This document shows positions 51,685 to 60,853 of a DNA stretch of 64,000 nt, piece by piece. The translations under genes and the position numbers were made by a program. The number at the start of each line of letters is the position of its first letter. Positions within the stretch are counted from its first letter, which is position 1. The notes beneath the pieces were generated by a model. It ran no database searches, had not been told where the DNA came from, and saw only the letters and a list, made by a program, of their open reading frames with translations. This DNA comes from JACMLX01 sp031374935 (GTDB lineage Bacteria; Gemmatimonadota; Gemmatimonadetes; Gemmatimonadales; Gemmatimonadaceae), in contig JANMHB010000195.1 of NCBI GenBank assembly GCA_031374935.1, forward strand, positions 1 to 64,000. The letters are read 5' to 3'.

Positions 51685-52742
51685 GAAGTGGAAGAAGAGT
51701 GGGAATCGGAACGCGGTACCGGTCGTGGGGCAGGCAAACCGCCGTCGAGCAACAACCTGACGATCGCGGCAGCTCGCCTGGGATCGCCGCGACGGAGCCG
51801 GTTGAGCACTGCACCGACCAGACTCGAATATACGACCGGCAACCGGTTCGGGAAAAACCGCCGTGTCACGCGGAGGCGGGCCGATATCCCGCTGAGGTCC
51901 GCCAGTTCACTGCGCGCTGCCGTCGTTGCCGCACCCGAGCCGATCGTCGCCCCTTCCCGGTGCCACACCACCGCCGCCTCGATCAGTGTCGTCTCCCAGC
52001 GCGGGGCGGCGCGGCATGACCAGTCGAGCTCCTCGCCGTAGACGAACCCTTCTTCGGACAGGAGCCCCACGTCGCGAAGCGCGGTGGTCCGGAGAATCCA
52101 GGAGGCACCATAGACGTAGCCGGGGCGCCGCGGCACACGGGACAGCGGTTGAAAGAGACTGGCGCCGTCGTGCACCCGATCACTCGTCGCCAGCCACGCG
52201 TTCCATCGACACCATCCCACGGATTGGATGATCGTGGGGCGATCGTAATAGCAGACAGTCGTGCCGAATTGACCGACATGGATCGGCGCATTGTCGAGTG
52301 CCGCGCGAACGGCGTCGACGGTTCCCGCCGCGACGACGGTGTCGTTGTTGAGGAGCCAGACAGCGTCGACGACCGGGTCGCACAGTGCGAGCCGGATGCC
52401 GTGATTCATTCCCGTGCCGAAACCGTCGTTCACCGGCGCGACCACGAGTGTCCAGGGCTCGCTGTTTTGGTCCTGCTCCCGCGATGGCGAGCGCAGCGTC
52501 CAGGTCGCGTCGGTACCGGTGAGCGGCCACCAGTGGGTCGCAACGGTATCGTGCACCGGGCGGGGGATTGCGGCGTGGGTGCCCTGCATCCACCGCTGCA
52601 GCTCCACCACGCTGTCATCCGGCGACGCGTTGTCGACGACGATCACGCGCGCGCGTCCAGCGGCAACGGCGGGCACGAGGCTTTGCAGGCACGCAATGGT
52701 GTCGCGCCATCGGCCATGCTGGAGAATCACGATGGCGAGCAT
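51681..52742 (-). CDS. Glycosyltransferase family 2 (rhamnosyltransferase-like)
   Basis: A 353-aa GT-A enzyme. It starts MLAIVILQHGRWRDTIACLQSL, with IVVDNASPDDSV and the WLLNNDTVV donor site (DxD-like); the GEELDWSCRA segment is the catalytic base region. Related enzymes add rhamnose or similar sugars. The longer frame to 52856 lies inside the flippase gene, so the ATG at 52742 is used; it is 4 bp downstream of the flippase stop. Confidence 0.87.
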   Translation of the reverse strand: MLAIVILQHGRWRDTIACLQSLVPAVAAGRARVIVVDNASPDDSVVELQRWMQGTHAAIPRPVHDTVATHWWPLTGTDATWTLRSPSREQDQNSEPWTLVVAPVNDGFGTGMNHGIRLALCDPVVDAVWLLNNDTVVAAGTVDAVRAALDNAPIHVGQFGTTVCYYDRPTIIQSVGWCRWNAWLATSDRVHDGASLFQPLSRVPRRPGYVYGASWILRTTALRDVGLLSEEGFVYGEELDWSCRAAPRWETTLIEAAVVWHREGATIGSGAATTAARSELADLSGISARLRVTRRFFPNRLPVVYSSLVGAVLNRLRRGDPRRAAAIVRLLLDGGLPAPRPVPRSDSHSSSTS

Positions 52743-52746
52743 GGGG

Positions 52747-54252
52747 TCAGGCCCGTCCGTCGATGTGCTCGAACACCATCCGTTCTGCCGGCGTCCGCTG
52801 ATGCCAGAGCACCAGCGGTATCGCACACAAGAGCACCGCTGCGAGCATGAGCGCACTGCGACTGGCGCCCGGAACGAATGCGCTGCCCCAGGCGGCTGCA
52901 GCGACGACGCCCACCCCTGCCAGATTCATCAGCAGTGCAGAAACGGGAAGCGGTGCGACCCGCTGCGCACGCCATGCCAGCAGCGCAGCATCGACGAGCG
53001 TCCGCATGGTCCACGCGGATGCGGCGCCGACGATCCCCCACCGATGGATCGCGAACCACAGCAGGAATCCGAAGGGAACGATCTCGATCAGGTGCAGCGT
53101 CGCCGCCCATCGCGCGCGCCCGCTGGCCTGCAGCAGGGTGAACGGCACGGCAGCGATGCAGTTGGCAGCCACGCCGATGGAGAGAATGCGCAGGACGGTC
53201 ACGCTGTCGCCGCGGTACTGCGCGCCACCAGCCAGTTCGAGCAGCCACGGCGCCAGGAGACAGGCGATGGCACAGATCGGCGCCACGATCAGCGTCAGGA
53301 GCCGGGTGCCAGCGCGGTGCAGCGGAACGAGGTGATCCTCGCGCGCGGTCGCCGCGCGGGCGATCGCCGGGAAGAGGACCATCGTCAGTGCCCCCGGTAC
53401 GATGAAGAGTCGTGTCACGGCCTCCCACGGTACCGCATACATCGCGACCGCGCTGACGGAGATCATCGATGCGATCACGAATCGGTCCGCCACGGTCATC
53501 AACGGACTGAGCACATTGCTGACGGTGGTCCAGGCGCCGAGCCGCAAGAGCGGACGAAGGTGGGCGCGCGCACCGGGGTGCTGAGGGTCTCGTCGGAGGC
53601 TTGTCGCCGCCAGCCGCTGGTATCGCCAGAATGCCCAGACGCGCACTGATGCGATGGTGACAGCGATCACCGTGAGCGATGCCGTGAACGGCAGCAGCAG
53701 CAGTGGCACGCCGAAGGAGGCGACGCTGACTGGCAGGCGCACCAGATTGACGTCCCGAAATTGGAGTCGCGCCTCGAGCACGGCGCGTGGCACACTGGCG
53801 GCGGTAATCAGCGGCACGGTCAGCGCAAAGATCACGGCGCTGACGATGGCGTCGAGGCGCAGCTCGGGCGAGACGTGCAGGATGCTGATGACGTACCATG
53901 GAGCGATGGCGGCGCCGGCGAGTCCGACGGCCGCACCGACTCCGGCGAGCAGGGCAAGGGCGGTGGCGACGAACGCCGTGATCGGCGCCTCCGGCGCGTC
54001 GCCCGAGTCGGCGGCGGCGACGATCCGTGTGAGAGATCGGCCGAGGCCGAAATCGAGCAGCGCGGCATAACTGAGCCAGGCCCACGCCAGGGCGAGCAAC
54101 CCGAACCGCTCGGCGCCAAGTCGCCGCGTCAGCAGCGGCAGGGCAATCAGCGCCACCACCAGCGGTGCCACCGACGTGACCAGACTGAACGCGCCACTCC
54201 GCAGCAGCGAAGGCGCGCCTGGCGTCTCCGCTGCGGTCGGGTGGTCGGCCAT
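52747..54252 (-). CDS. Oligosaccharide flippase (Wzx-like), second
   Basis: A 501-aa protein with 12-14 hydrophobic segments, beginning SGAFSLVTSVAPLVVALIALPLLTRRLGAERFG (in part), which is the usual MOP-family opening. It flips lipid-linked units of system B across the inner membrane. AGGAG overlaps the stop of the SLBB gene upstream, followed by the ATG at 54252, so it is probably read from the same mRNA. The large antisense-like frame at 52727-54085 is a shadow. Confidence 0.9.
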   Translation of the reverse strand: MADHPTAAETPGAPSLLRSGAFSLVTSVAPLVVALIALPLLTRRLGAERFGLLALAWAWLSYAALLDFGLGRSLTRIVAAADSGDAPEAPITAFVATALALLAGVGAAVGLAGAAIAPWYVISILHVSPELRLDAIVSAVIFALTVPLITAASVPRAVLEARLQFRDVNLVRLPVSVASFGVPLLLLPFTASLTVIAVTIASVRVWAFWRYQRLAATSLRRDPQHPGARAHLRPLLRLGAWTTVSNVLSPLMTVADRFVIASMISVSAVAMYAVPWEAVTRLFIVPGALTMVLFPAIARAATAREDHLVPLHRAGTRLLTLIVAPICAIACLLAPWLLELAGGAQYRGDSVTVLRILSIGVAANCIAAVPFTLLQASGRARWAATLHLIEIVPFGFLLWFAIHRWGIVGAASAWTMRTLVDAALLAWRAQRVAPLPVSALLMNLAGVGVVAAAAWGSAFVPGASRSALMLAAVLLCAIPLVLWHQRTPAERMVFEHIDGRA

Positions 54253-54267
54253 CGGCGCCCCTGGCTC

Positions 54268-56919
54268 CTATCGCGTCTGGATGACGATCGTCGCCAGAGA
54301 TGCCAGGACCGCCGCGAACGTGCCGATGATCGCCGCGATCTGGGTGCGCGCCGCCAGGTTGTCCTGCCGCTCCTGCCGATCACGTTTGGGCACCGTCACG
54401 ATCGCTCCCGGTCGTGGCGTCGGCTGACCATCGGGCAGGAGAAATCGCCGCGACACGGCATCCACACGCCCGTTCGGCTGCGTGACGTAGGTGCGCGGCA
54501 GATCGGCGTCGAGTCGGCCGCCGCCGGCCGCGCGGATGTAGTACTGCATGTCCTTGCCCTTCACGAACGGCAGCGCGGTTGGCGAGTTCACGGCACCGTC
54601 GACACGCACGACGGCATCGTAGCGTGGGATCGTGATCGAGTCGCCGTCGAAGAGGATGATGTTGTCCTGTTCGCGCGCGTCCTTCAGCACCGCTGGCAGG
54701 TCGACACCGATGCGACCGACGCGGTTGCGGCGACGGGAGAAGTTCACGCCGTCCGCGTATGCCTCGCCAGTCAATCCGCCGGCACGCTGGATCACTTCGC
54801 TCAGTCGTTCCGTCTTCTTCACCAGCGTGTACGAACCGGGATACTTCACCTCACCACCGACGTACACCGTGCGCTGCAACTCCCAGTCGGGCTGGCGAAG
54901 AATGAGCACGTTGTCATATGACTGGAGCACGACATCGTTGCTGCCCGCGGCCGCGCTCGACAGCCCCGGCGGCCCAACATACTTGCCATCCCGCCCGCGC
55001 TCGAAGAGATAGCTCGAGTCCATCGGCACCCGCATCGTCGACGCCGTCACGCCGTCGGTACGTGTGGCGGGCATCCGAGCGATCTCGGCTTCGGTGAGCA
55101 GCGCGCTCTCGAGCAGACCGCCGGAGAGCAGCACCAGATCACGCACGGTCATGCCTTCGCGATACGGATACCGACCGCTGCGACGAACGGCACCGGTGAT
55201 GGCGACGTAGCGGACCGGCCGGAACTCGCTGCGGCCGAAGATCTGCACTTCGTCCTCTTCCTGCAGCGTGGGGTCATTCACCACCGCGCCGAGCGTGTCG
55301 GCAAGCACCGCGCGCAACTGGGTCCGGGTGGAGTCCGAGTTCAGTCGCGTGATCAGGACCTGCCCGAGATAGGTATCCGGCTTGAGCCCGCCTGCCTTCC
55401 GGATGGCATCACTGAGGCGCATCCCGCTGGTGAGCCCGACCGGGCCCGGTGTGAAGACGTTGCCCCGCATGACCACCCGATTGCGCACGCGGTCGGCGAC
55501 CTTGAGAATTCGCACCACGTCGCCGTCAACGAGGGCCAGGGCGGGGATCTCGCCACCGTCGTTTCCAGTCACATCGAGCACGGCACGATCGCTACCGGGC
55601 CGGGTACGGTCACGCATCGGCGTCAGGCGCTCGATCTGGATCCGCGAGCGTGCCGCCGTCGGCAACAGGCCGCCGGCCGCACGGACGATCTCCGCCAATG
55701 ATCCTGCAGTGCCGACTTCATAGGTGCCTGGTCGGTTCACCTGCCCGAGCACCCGCACGCGTCCCGTGTGAACCGGCACAAAGACGATATCACCATTCAG
55801 CAGGCGCGCGTCGCGTGACGCATCACCCCGCGTGAGATAGTCGTAGAGGTCGATGGTGCCGACGGTGCGACCGTTGCGGCGAATCTGGACCGCACGAAGC
55901 GAACCGGCCATGGTCGGGCCGCCCGCCGCATACAACGCCGTGAGCGCGGTGCCTGCCGCCGACACCCGATAGCTGCCCGGGCGCGACACTTCGCCGACGA
56001 CAAAAATCTGATTCGACCGGAGCCGTGCGACGCTGATGCTGAATCGCGTCGTGGCATCGGCGCCGCGCCGTACACCGGAGTACGACCGCCCCAGTCGCGT
56101 GTAGAGCAGGTCCTCGAGCTGGGCCAACGTCAGGTTGGCCACGCTGATCTGACCCACCTGTGGAATCACCACGAAGCCCTCGCGCGTGACATCCAGCGTG
56201 TAGGCCTGTTCGACGTCGCCGGTGAGAATCAGCACCAGGCGGTCACCGGCGCCCAGACGATAGCTCGGATCGACCGGCCCCGCGAGATTGGCATCGAACT
56301 GCGAGCCATTGCGCTGCGAAAACAGGTCCATGCCGAACACCTTCAGGCCACTGTCGCGCTGGATCGAGTCGGAACGCAGGTACAGGTACTGCTCGTACGG
56401 CGTCAGCTTCCGGCCGTCCTTGCCGCGAAGGTCAGCCGGAATGCGACTGTCCAGCGTCGAGTCGAATGGCGTCTGCAGCGAGTCACCGGTGATCCGTCGT
56501 GTCCGGTTCGTATCACCCGGGAAATCGAAGTCGCTCGAGTCGGCGATGCCGAGCTCTCGCAGCGCGGCAAAGACGTCGGAACCCGGCAGGGCGGCGTTGC
56601 TGTTGAGTCCGCCAGCGGCCCCAGGCACTGGCGTTGGATCGCCGGAAGCTGCACCGGCCCCAGCCCCGGATCGCCCTTCGCTCTGCAGGTATGAGTCGAG
56701 CAGGTTGTCCGGGTACCCCTGCGCCCGCAGCCGCGCGCGGATCTGATCCGGACTGAGCCCGCTGCCACCGATGCGCTGGCGCAGCTGATTCATCAGGTCG
56801 GGGCGATTCTGCAGGAGCTGCTGCGCCTGCTGCGGGGAGACAGCCTGCGCCCGAAGCGCGGGCGCCAAAAACAAAAAGACCCCGACCGCGAGCAGCGGCC
56901 GAAGGAAGAGGCGATTCAT
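54268..56919 (-). CDS. Large polysaccharide export protein with six SLBB domains
   Basis: An 883-aa OPX protein. A signal peptide (MNRLFLRPLLAVGVFLFL, cleavage after LRAQ or near 24) is followed by a short helical repeat region, a poly-export domain at about 215-290 (YRLGAGDRLVLILTGDV), and six SLBB-like segments, each with a VxGxVxxPG core (first IFVVGEVSRPG, last VRVDGAVNSPT). A C-terminal hydrophobic segment (IIGTFAAVLASLATIVIQT, in part) may span a membrane. This is the export channel of system B and the first gene of its operon. It is about four times the length of the OPX of system A. Confidence 0.9.
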   Translation of the reverse strand: MNRLFLRPLLAVGVFLFLAPALRAQAVSPQQAQQLLQNRPDLMNQLRQRIGGSGLSPDQIRARLRAQGYPDNLLDSYLQSEGRSGAGAGAASGDPTPVPGAAGGLNSNAALPGSDVFAALRELGIADSSDFDFPGDTNRTRRITGDSLQTPFDSTLDSRIPADLRGKDGRKLTPYEQYLYLRSDSIQRDSGLKVFGMDLFSQRNGSQFDANLAGPVDPSYRLGAGDRLVLILTGDVEQAYTLDVTREGFVVIPQVGQISVANLTLAQLEDLLYTRLGRSYSGVRRGADATTRFSISVARLRSNQIFVVGEVSRPGSYRVSAAGTALTALYAAGGPTMAGSLRAVQIRRNGRTVGTIDLYDYLTRGDASRDARLLNGDIVFVPVHTGRVRVLGQVNRPGTYEVGTAGSLAEIVRAAGGLLPTAARSRIQIERLTPMRDRTRPGSDRAVLDVTGNDGGEIPALALVDGDVVRILKVADRVRNRVVMRGNVFTPGPVGLTSGMRLSDAIRKAGGLKPDTYLGQVLITRLNSDSTRTQLRAVLADTLGAVVNDPTLQEEDEVQIFGRSEFRPVRYVAITGAVRRSGRYPYREGMTVRDLVLLSGGLLESALLTEAEIARMPATRTDGVTASTMRVPMDSSYLFERGRDGKYVGPPGLSSAAAGSNDVVLQSYDNVLILRQPDWELQRTVYVGGEVKYPGSYTLVKKTERLSEVIQRAGGLTGEAYADGVNFSRRRNRVGRIGVDLPAVLKDAREQDNIILFDGDSITIPRYDAVVRVDGAVNSPTALPFVKGKDMQYYIRAAGGGRLDADLPRTYVTQPNGRVDAVSRRFLLPDGQPTPRPGAIVTVPKRDRQERQDNLAARTQIAAIIGTFAAVLASLATIVIQTR

Positions 56920-56958
56920 CGCTGTGTATATGGCTGAGAGACCACGAGCGGGGGGATA

Positions 56959-57032
56959 TGGACGCGCAGGGACTCGAACCCCGGACCTCTGCTGTGTGAA
57001 AGCAGCGCTCTAACCAGCTGAGCTACGCGTCC
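56959..57032 (-). tRNA. tRNA-Val (CAC)
   Basis: Cloverleaf on the minus strand: acceptor GGACGCG/CGCGTCC, D-stem GCTC/GAGC, anticodon stem CTGCT/AGCAG with loop TTCACAC (anticodon CAC), T-stem CGGGG/CCCTG with TTCGAGT loop, and discriminator A. No 3' CCA is encoded. It reads GUG codons, common here. Confidence 0.92.
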
Positions 57033-57048
57033 TTCAAAGCGATCTGCG

Positions 57049-57112
57049 ACCCCTGTTCCGGGCCTCGAATTGCTGAGGCGTCGAAGCACGCAAGTCTAAC
57101 CGTAACAGGGGT
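57049..57112. repeat. Inverted repeat between the two tRNA genes
   Basis: ACCCCTGTT (57049-57057) and AACAGGGGT (57104-57112) are complementary; the spacer holds a second pair, GCCTC (57062-57066) and GAGGC (57075-57079). Together they could form a branched RNA between the two tRNAs, useful for processing or termination. Confidence 0.5.
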
Positions 57113-57174
57113 TTCGGGGAAGGGGGAGTGTCGTGCCCGATCGACCGTGTACCCTGTCTGCCGCGCCGGAGAAA

Positions 57175-57247
57175 TAGGCCAGGTAGGATTCGAACCTACG
57201 ACCTGTCGGATTATGAGTCCGCTGCTCTACCGCTGAGCTACTGGCCC
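57175..57247 (-). tRNA. tRNA-Met (CAT), elongator-type or Ile2
   Basis: Cloverleaf on the minus strand: acceptor GGGCCAG/CTGGCCT (G1-T72 wobble), D-stem GCTC/GAGC, anticodon stem GCGGA/TCCGA with one G-A mismatch at the top, loop CTCATAA (anticodon CAT), T-stem GTAGG/CCTAC, and discriminator A. No CCA is encoded. It lacks initiator features; tRNA-Ile2 with a modified C cannot be excluded. Confidence 0.88.
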
Positions 57248-57299
57248 GCCACGCGAAGAAACATACTCCCGGGTGCTCGGCTCACGACATCGGGTCCGA

Positions 57300-58838
57300 T
57301 CAGAACAACGCGCTTCGCATTCTTGCCCACGACGGTTCCAGCGCGAACCGTAGCCGCCCCTCGAAGCGTGTAGCCGTTGCCCCTCGCACGCGCAGATCGT
57401 TGGTGCTGTGGTTCACCCCGCCATCCGCCGTGATCTCGATGCTGCTGCCGACCCGCACAGCGCCGCTCGCGGCCAGGCGCAGCGTCCGCACCACGACGCC
57501 TTCGAAGAGGCTCGGCCATGAGCTCCGCTGATCGATGGCCGGAAACGGTTCGCGATAGTCGCCTGCACCCTGGCGACGATAGGCCACGTAAACACGGAGC
57601 GGCGCTGGCAGGACCGGCCCGATGTCAATGCCGGCGCGCCCCTCATCGAAGTCGCTGTTGCGCTGCCCCAGACCGACCGTGCGACTGGTGAAGCGCTCGA
57701 ACCGGTCGGGAGCCCGATACGTGAGTGAATTGACGCGGGTGTAGCTGGCAAAGGCGCGAACACCACCGCCGACGGAAATGCCGTCGGCCGTGATGGCCAG
57801 CCCGAGCCCGGGCGGTTCACCACAGAGCTCGCAGCGGTCGATCTGGAAGTCGTCCAGAAACAGCTGCGCACCGAACATCGCACCGTTGGTCGCGCGCCAC
57901 AACGCGTCGGCGCCGAACGCCACATTGATCGGATCACCGTCGCTGTACTGTGTCAGAAAGATGGGGGCGACGGGATTGGCCAGCGATGGCTGAAATCCGC
58001 GCCCGACGCCACCGTAGACCACACTCTCGCTGATGCCGGCTTCGAGCTTGCCCAGCCGGATGCCGAGGCGGTGCGCGGAGAAGAAACGCTGAGCGGTGGT
58101 GTCGGTGGTGAAGTTCAGCCGCTCGTCATCGAGTCGGGCGATCACCGACGACAGGTGCAGCTTGTCGGTGCCAAGTCGGAGATACAGATGGTCGTAGGAA
58201 TAGGCGCCATTGCTCACCATCAGGCCGAGCTGGCCCGGTAACGCCCAGGAGCGGCCGGTGCGTCCCGCCTGTAGTGTGGCAAACCGCGATTCGACACCGA
58301 TGTAGCCGTCTTCGGTGCGCGCGCTCAGTGCCCGATCGCGGCGGCCGAGGAACTCGGGGTCGACGCGCATCCGTCGATCCGCAATGACACGCACCGCACC
58401 GGTGAACGGGCCTGACTGCAACAGTGCGCGCACTGTGAATCCCGGGGCCAGCGTGTTCTCCCGGTTCGACTGCATCAGGTCGCGTGTCCCGCTGCTCTGG
58501 GCCACGCCATACCCGGCCAGGCTGGCGGTAAAGACGGCACTGTCGGCATCACTCACGTGTGAGGCGTACTTGGCCGCCGCTGCATCGATGGCGTCGAGCC
58601 ACCGCGCGTTGGATGCGGTGCGAAGGGCCGCCCGCGCCGCGGCGGTTGCCTTCCGCACCGCGCCCACGCTGTAGGGCCGTTCGATGATCGGCAACTCGCG
58701 CAACATGCCGCGCGATTGCAGCGCGTCGATGTAGGTGTAGGCGATGTCGTCCAACGGCAGCAGGGCACGTTGCGCGCGAGCGGTCGTGGTGAACCCGATG
58801 GCAAGGCTGATGAGACCGAACGCCCGTCGCACAGTCAT
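57300..58838 (-). CDS. Wzi-like outer-membrane protein, third
   Basis: A 512-aa protein with a signal peptide (MTVRRAFGLISLAIG, cleavage after TARA near 22). An N-terminal helical part with AYTYIDALQSRGML and ERPYSVGAVRKA resembles the opening of the Wzi-like protein at 17.9 kb, followed by beta-barrel-like repeats. The start at 58838 forms ATGA with the stop of the DUF2279 gene; an upstream start at 58847 is possible. It probably anchors or exports polysaccharide, but the family call is weak. Confidence 0.62.
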   Translation of the reverse strand: MTVRRAFGLISLAIGFTTTARAQRALLPLDDIAYTYIDALQSRGMLRELPIIERPYSVGAVRKATAAARAALRTASNARWLDAIDAAAAKYASHVSDADSAVFTASLAGYGVAQSSGTRDLMQSNRENTLAPGFTVRALLQSGPFTGAVRVIADRRMRVDPEFLGRRDRALSARTEDGYIGVESRFATLQAGRTGRSWALPGQLGLMVSNGAYSYDHLYLRLGTDKLHLSSVIARLDDERLNFTTDTTAQRFFSAHRLGIRLGKLEAGISESVVYGGVGRGFQPSLANPVAPIFLTQYSDGDPINVAFGADALWRATNGAMFGAQLFLDDFQIDRCELCGEPPGLGLAITADGISVGGGVRAFASYTRVNSLTYRAPDRFERFTSRTVGLGQRNSDFDEGRAGIDIGPVLPAPLRVYVAYRRQGAGDYREPFPAIDQRSSWPSLFEGVVVRTLRLAASGAVRVGSSIEITADGGVNHSTNDLRVRGATATRFEGRLRFALEPSWARMRSALF

Positions 58839-59836
58839 CGATACCATGCCACCCCCTTGACGCCACCGCTACGGAATTCGAGCGCCGGTGATGGAAAATG
58901 ATAGTGCCGCAGGCCCTTCTTCACGGCCACCCACCATGGGGCGCGACCGGGCAGTTTGAGCGGATCGATGTCCAGCGACAGGAGAATACGACGCTGCGCG
59001 CGGATATCGGCGCCGGTCTGCGGGTCGATGAAGTCCGTGATGGAATGACCGATCGAGAATCGCAGCAGATCCGGCCAGAGGCGTTTTGCTCCTGCCGGCA
59101 GCAGCGTATCGACGTCCACCGACAGCCAGTACGTCTGGCCGCTGTAGTCGACCGTGGGTCGCAAGTCGCCGGGGATCAATCCGGCCTGCGTGTTCTTGAG
59201 TGCCTGGGTGCGTCGATACGACATCGTCGGCATGACGGCGCGCATCGTTGGCACGAACGCATGGGACAGGGACAGCCCTTGGCCGATGGTGTTGTACAAC
59301 AGGTCGGGCGGTGAAAAGCCATAGCGCGCCTGGGTGCCGTCCCAATACTCGATCTGCAGCTGGAACGCCGCCGCGTAGGCCACGGCCCAGAGCGATGCCT
59401 TCTTTTCGGACATGCAGGCCGCCTGCAGCAACTCGCGGCCTCCTTCGCTCAGCAGGTAGCCGCCAATCAGGTGGCCGAGCTTGTCCTGATCGCGAAAATT
59501 GCCGTCCCAGTCGTAGTTGACGAAGAATGGCGCGCGTTCACCGGACCACCAGGCACGCCGGAAGTACTCATAAAGCGCGAGGTTCCCGCCGACGAATGTG
59601 CCGGCGACCGCGGACTGCGCGATCCGTCGGCCGCGAGTTCCCGACGTACACCATCGCGGCGACGGTGCCCGGATCACGCGCGTGCTGTCAGCCGTCGACG
59701 GGGCGAGTGGCACCGCCCGCAGGGCCTGCGACGCGGCAGCGACAGGGACGTGCGGCGCGGCTGCCGAATCACCCTGCGCGCGGGCGAACGAGGCAGCCCC
59801 AAGGATCGCCCACGCGACGGCAAGCGACCGGATCAC
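58835..59836 (-). CDS. DUF2279 family exported protein
   Basis: A 333-aa protein starting with GTG in a GTGA overlap with rfaE1. A signal peptide (residues 1-20, cleavage near FARAQ) is followed by the DUF2279 core: EYFRRAWWSG, FVNYDWDGNFRDQDKLGHLIGGYL and SPPDLLYNTIGQGL (shortened). YfiM-like members are periplasmic or outer-membrane proteins of unknown role. Coupled translation with rfaE1 and the Wzi-like gene suggests an envelope role, but no reaction can be given. Confidence 0.75.
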   Translation of the reverse strand: MIRSLAVAWAILGAASFARAQGDSAAAPHVPVAAASQALRAVPLAPSTADSTRVIRAPSPRWCTSGTRGRRIAQSAVAGTFVGGNLALYEYFRRAWWSGERAPFFVNYDWDGNFRDQDKLGHLIGGYLLSEGGRELLQAACMSEKKASLWAVAYAAAFQLQIEYWDGTQARYGFSPPDLLYNTIGQGLSLSHAFVPTMRAVMPTMSYRRTQALKNTQAGLIPGDLRPTVDYSGQTYWLSVDVDTLLPAGAKRLWPDLLRFSIGHSITDFIDPQTGADIRAQRRILLSLDIDPLKLPGRAPWWVAVKKGLRHYHFPSPALEFRSGGVKGVAWYR

Positions 59837-60828
59837 GCCGTGAGGTGCAAGGCGTCGTATGCGGCGAGGACTTCGGCGGGGGACACGGTCGCCGCGCCAA
59901 GTTTGCCGACCTCGACGCCGGCCGCGTAGTTCGCGATCACGGCCGCTTCGCGTGCGTCCGCACCTGCGGCGAGCATCAGCGCCAGATACGCCGTCACGGT
60001 GTCGCCGGCGCCCACCACATCGTACACCTCGCGTGCCGTGGTCGGGATCCGCGTGATCTCTCCGCCGCGTGAGACGAGTGCCATGCCGTGTTCGCTCAGC
60101 GTGAGGAGCAGATGCGCGACATCGAGTCGCTCCAGCGTCGCCGGCAACGCGGCGGGGTGCGCCAGATCGACGGCGGCACCAAGGGCCTGTTCCAGCTCGC
60201 GGCGATTCGGCTTGAACACGGTGGCCCCACGGAAGCTGAAGAAGTTGCGGAACTTCGGGTCTACCACCACCGGCACATTTCGTTCCTTCGCGAGCGCAAT
60301 GGTCCGTTCGATCACCCGCGGCACCAGCACGCCCTTGTTGTAATCCTCGAGGATGACGGCGTCGGCGGTGGCGAGCGCTTCGCTCAGCGAGGCCAGAACG
60401 CGCTCGACATCCGCGTCGCCGAGGTCCGCATCGTCCTCTTCGTCGAAGCGAAGGAGCTGTTGCGATCGTGCCACGAGTCGGGTCTTCGTCGTCGTGGGCC
60501 GATCGACGGTGACCAGTGCGTCGGTGGCGCCACCGAGGCCGTGCAGCAGGCCGCGCAACCGGTCGCCCGCGGTATCGTTGCCGACCGCGGCGACGAGGGC
60601 GCAGCGCGCATCCACCGCGAGCACGTTCTGGGCGACATTCGCCGCCCCACCGAGGGCGTCGCGGCGTTCGCGGACCCGCACCACTGGCACCGGCGCTTCG
60701 GGCGAGATCCGGTCGACGTCGCCGCGCAGGTAGACATCGAGCATGGCGTCGCCCACCACGACGACGCGGCGGCCACGTGCGGCCGCGAGCAACGTCGCGA
60801 GGCGGTCGCGTGAGATCGGTGCTAGCAT
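59833..60828 (-). CDS. rfaE1: D-glycero-beta-D-manno-heptose-7-phosphate kinase (PfkB family)
   Basis: A 331-aa ribokinase-fold protein, equal to the first half of HldE. GDAMLDVYLRGDVDRISPEAPVPVV is represented here by the RISPEAPVPVV signature (40-50), the GGAANVAQN helix (60-68) and the catalytic D276 in GAGDT (273-277). It phosphorylates D-beta-heptose-7-phosphate to the 1,7-bisphosphate in ADP-heptose synthesis, supplying LPS inner core (and perhaps the GT9 enzyme at 48 kb). The nucleotidyltransferase half is absent, so a separate gene should exist elsewhere. The divergent mlaE gene starts 25 bp away. Confidence 0.9.
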   Translation of the reverse strand: MLAPISRDRLATLLAAARGRRVVVVGDAMLDVYLRGDVDRISPEAPVPVVRVRERRDALGGAANVAQNVLAVDARCALVAAVGNDTAGDRLRGLLHGLGGATDALVTVDRPTTTKTRLVARSQQLLRFDEEDDADLGDADVERVLASLSEALATADAVILEDYNKGVLVPRVIERTIALAKERNVPVVVDPKFRNFFSFRGATVFKPNRRELEQALGAAVDLAHPAALPATLERLDVAHLLLTLSEHGMALVSRGGEITRIPTTAREVYDVVGAGDTVTAYLALMLAAGADAREAAVIANYAAGVEVGKLGAATVSPAEVLAAYDALHLTA

Positions 60829-60853
60829 ATCAGGTGCAAGCTACTCCTCGTCA

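Noticed and set aside
52727..54085. 452-aa minus-strand frame in another frame of the second Wzx gene
   Set aside because: Arginine-rich and without hydrophobic organisation, while the overlapping flippase frame has 12-14 membrane segments.
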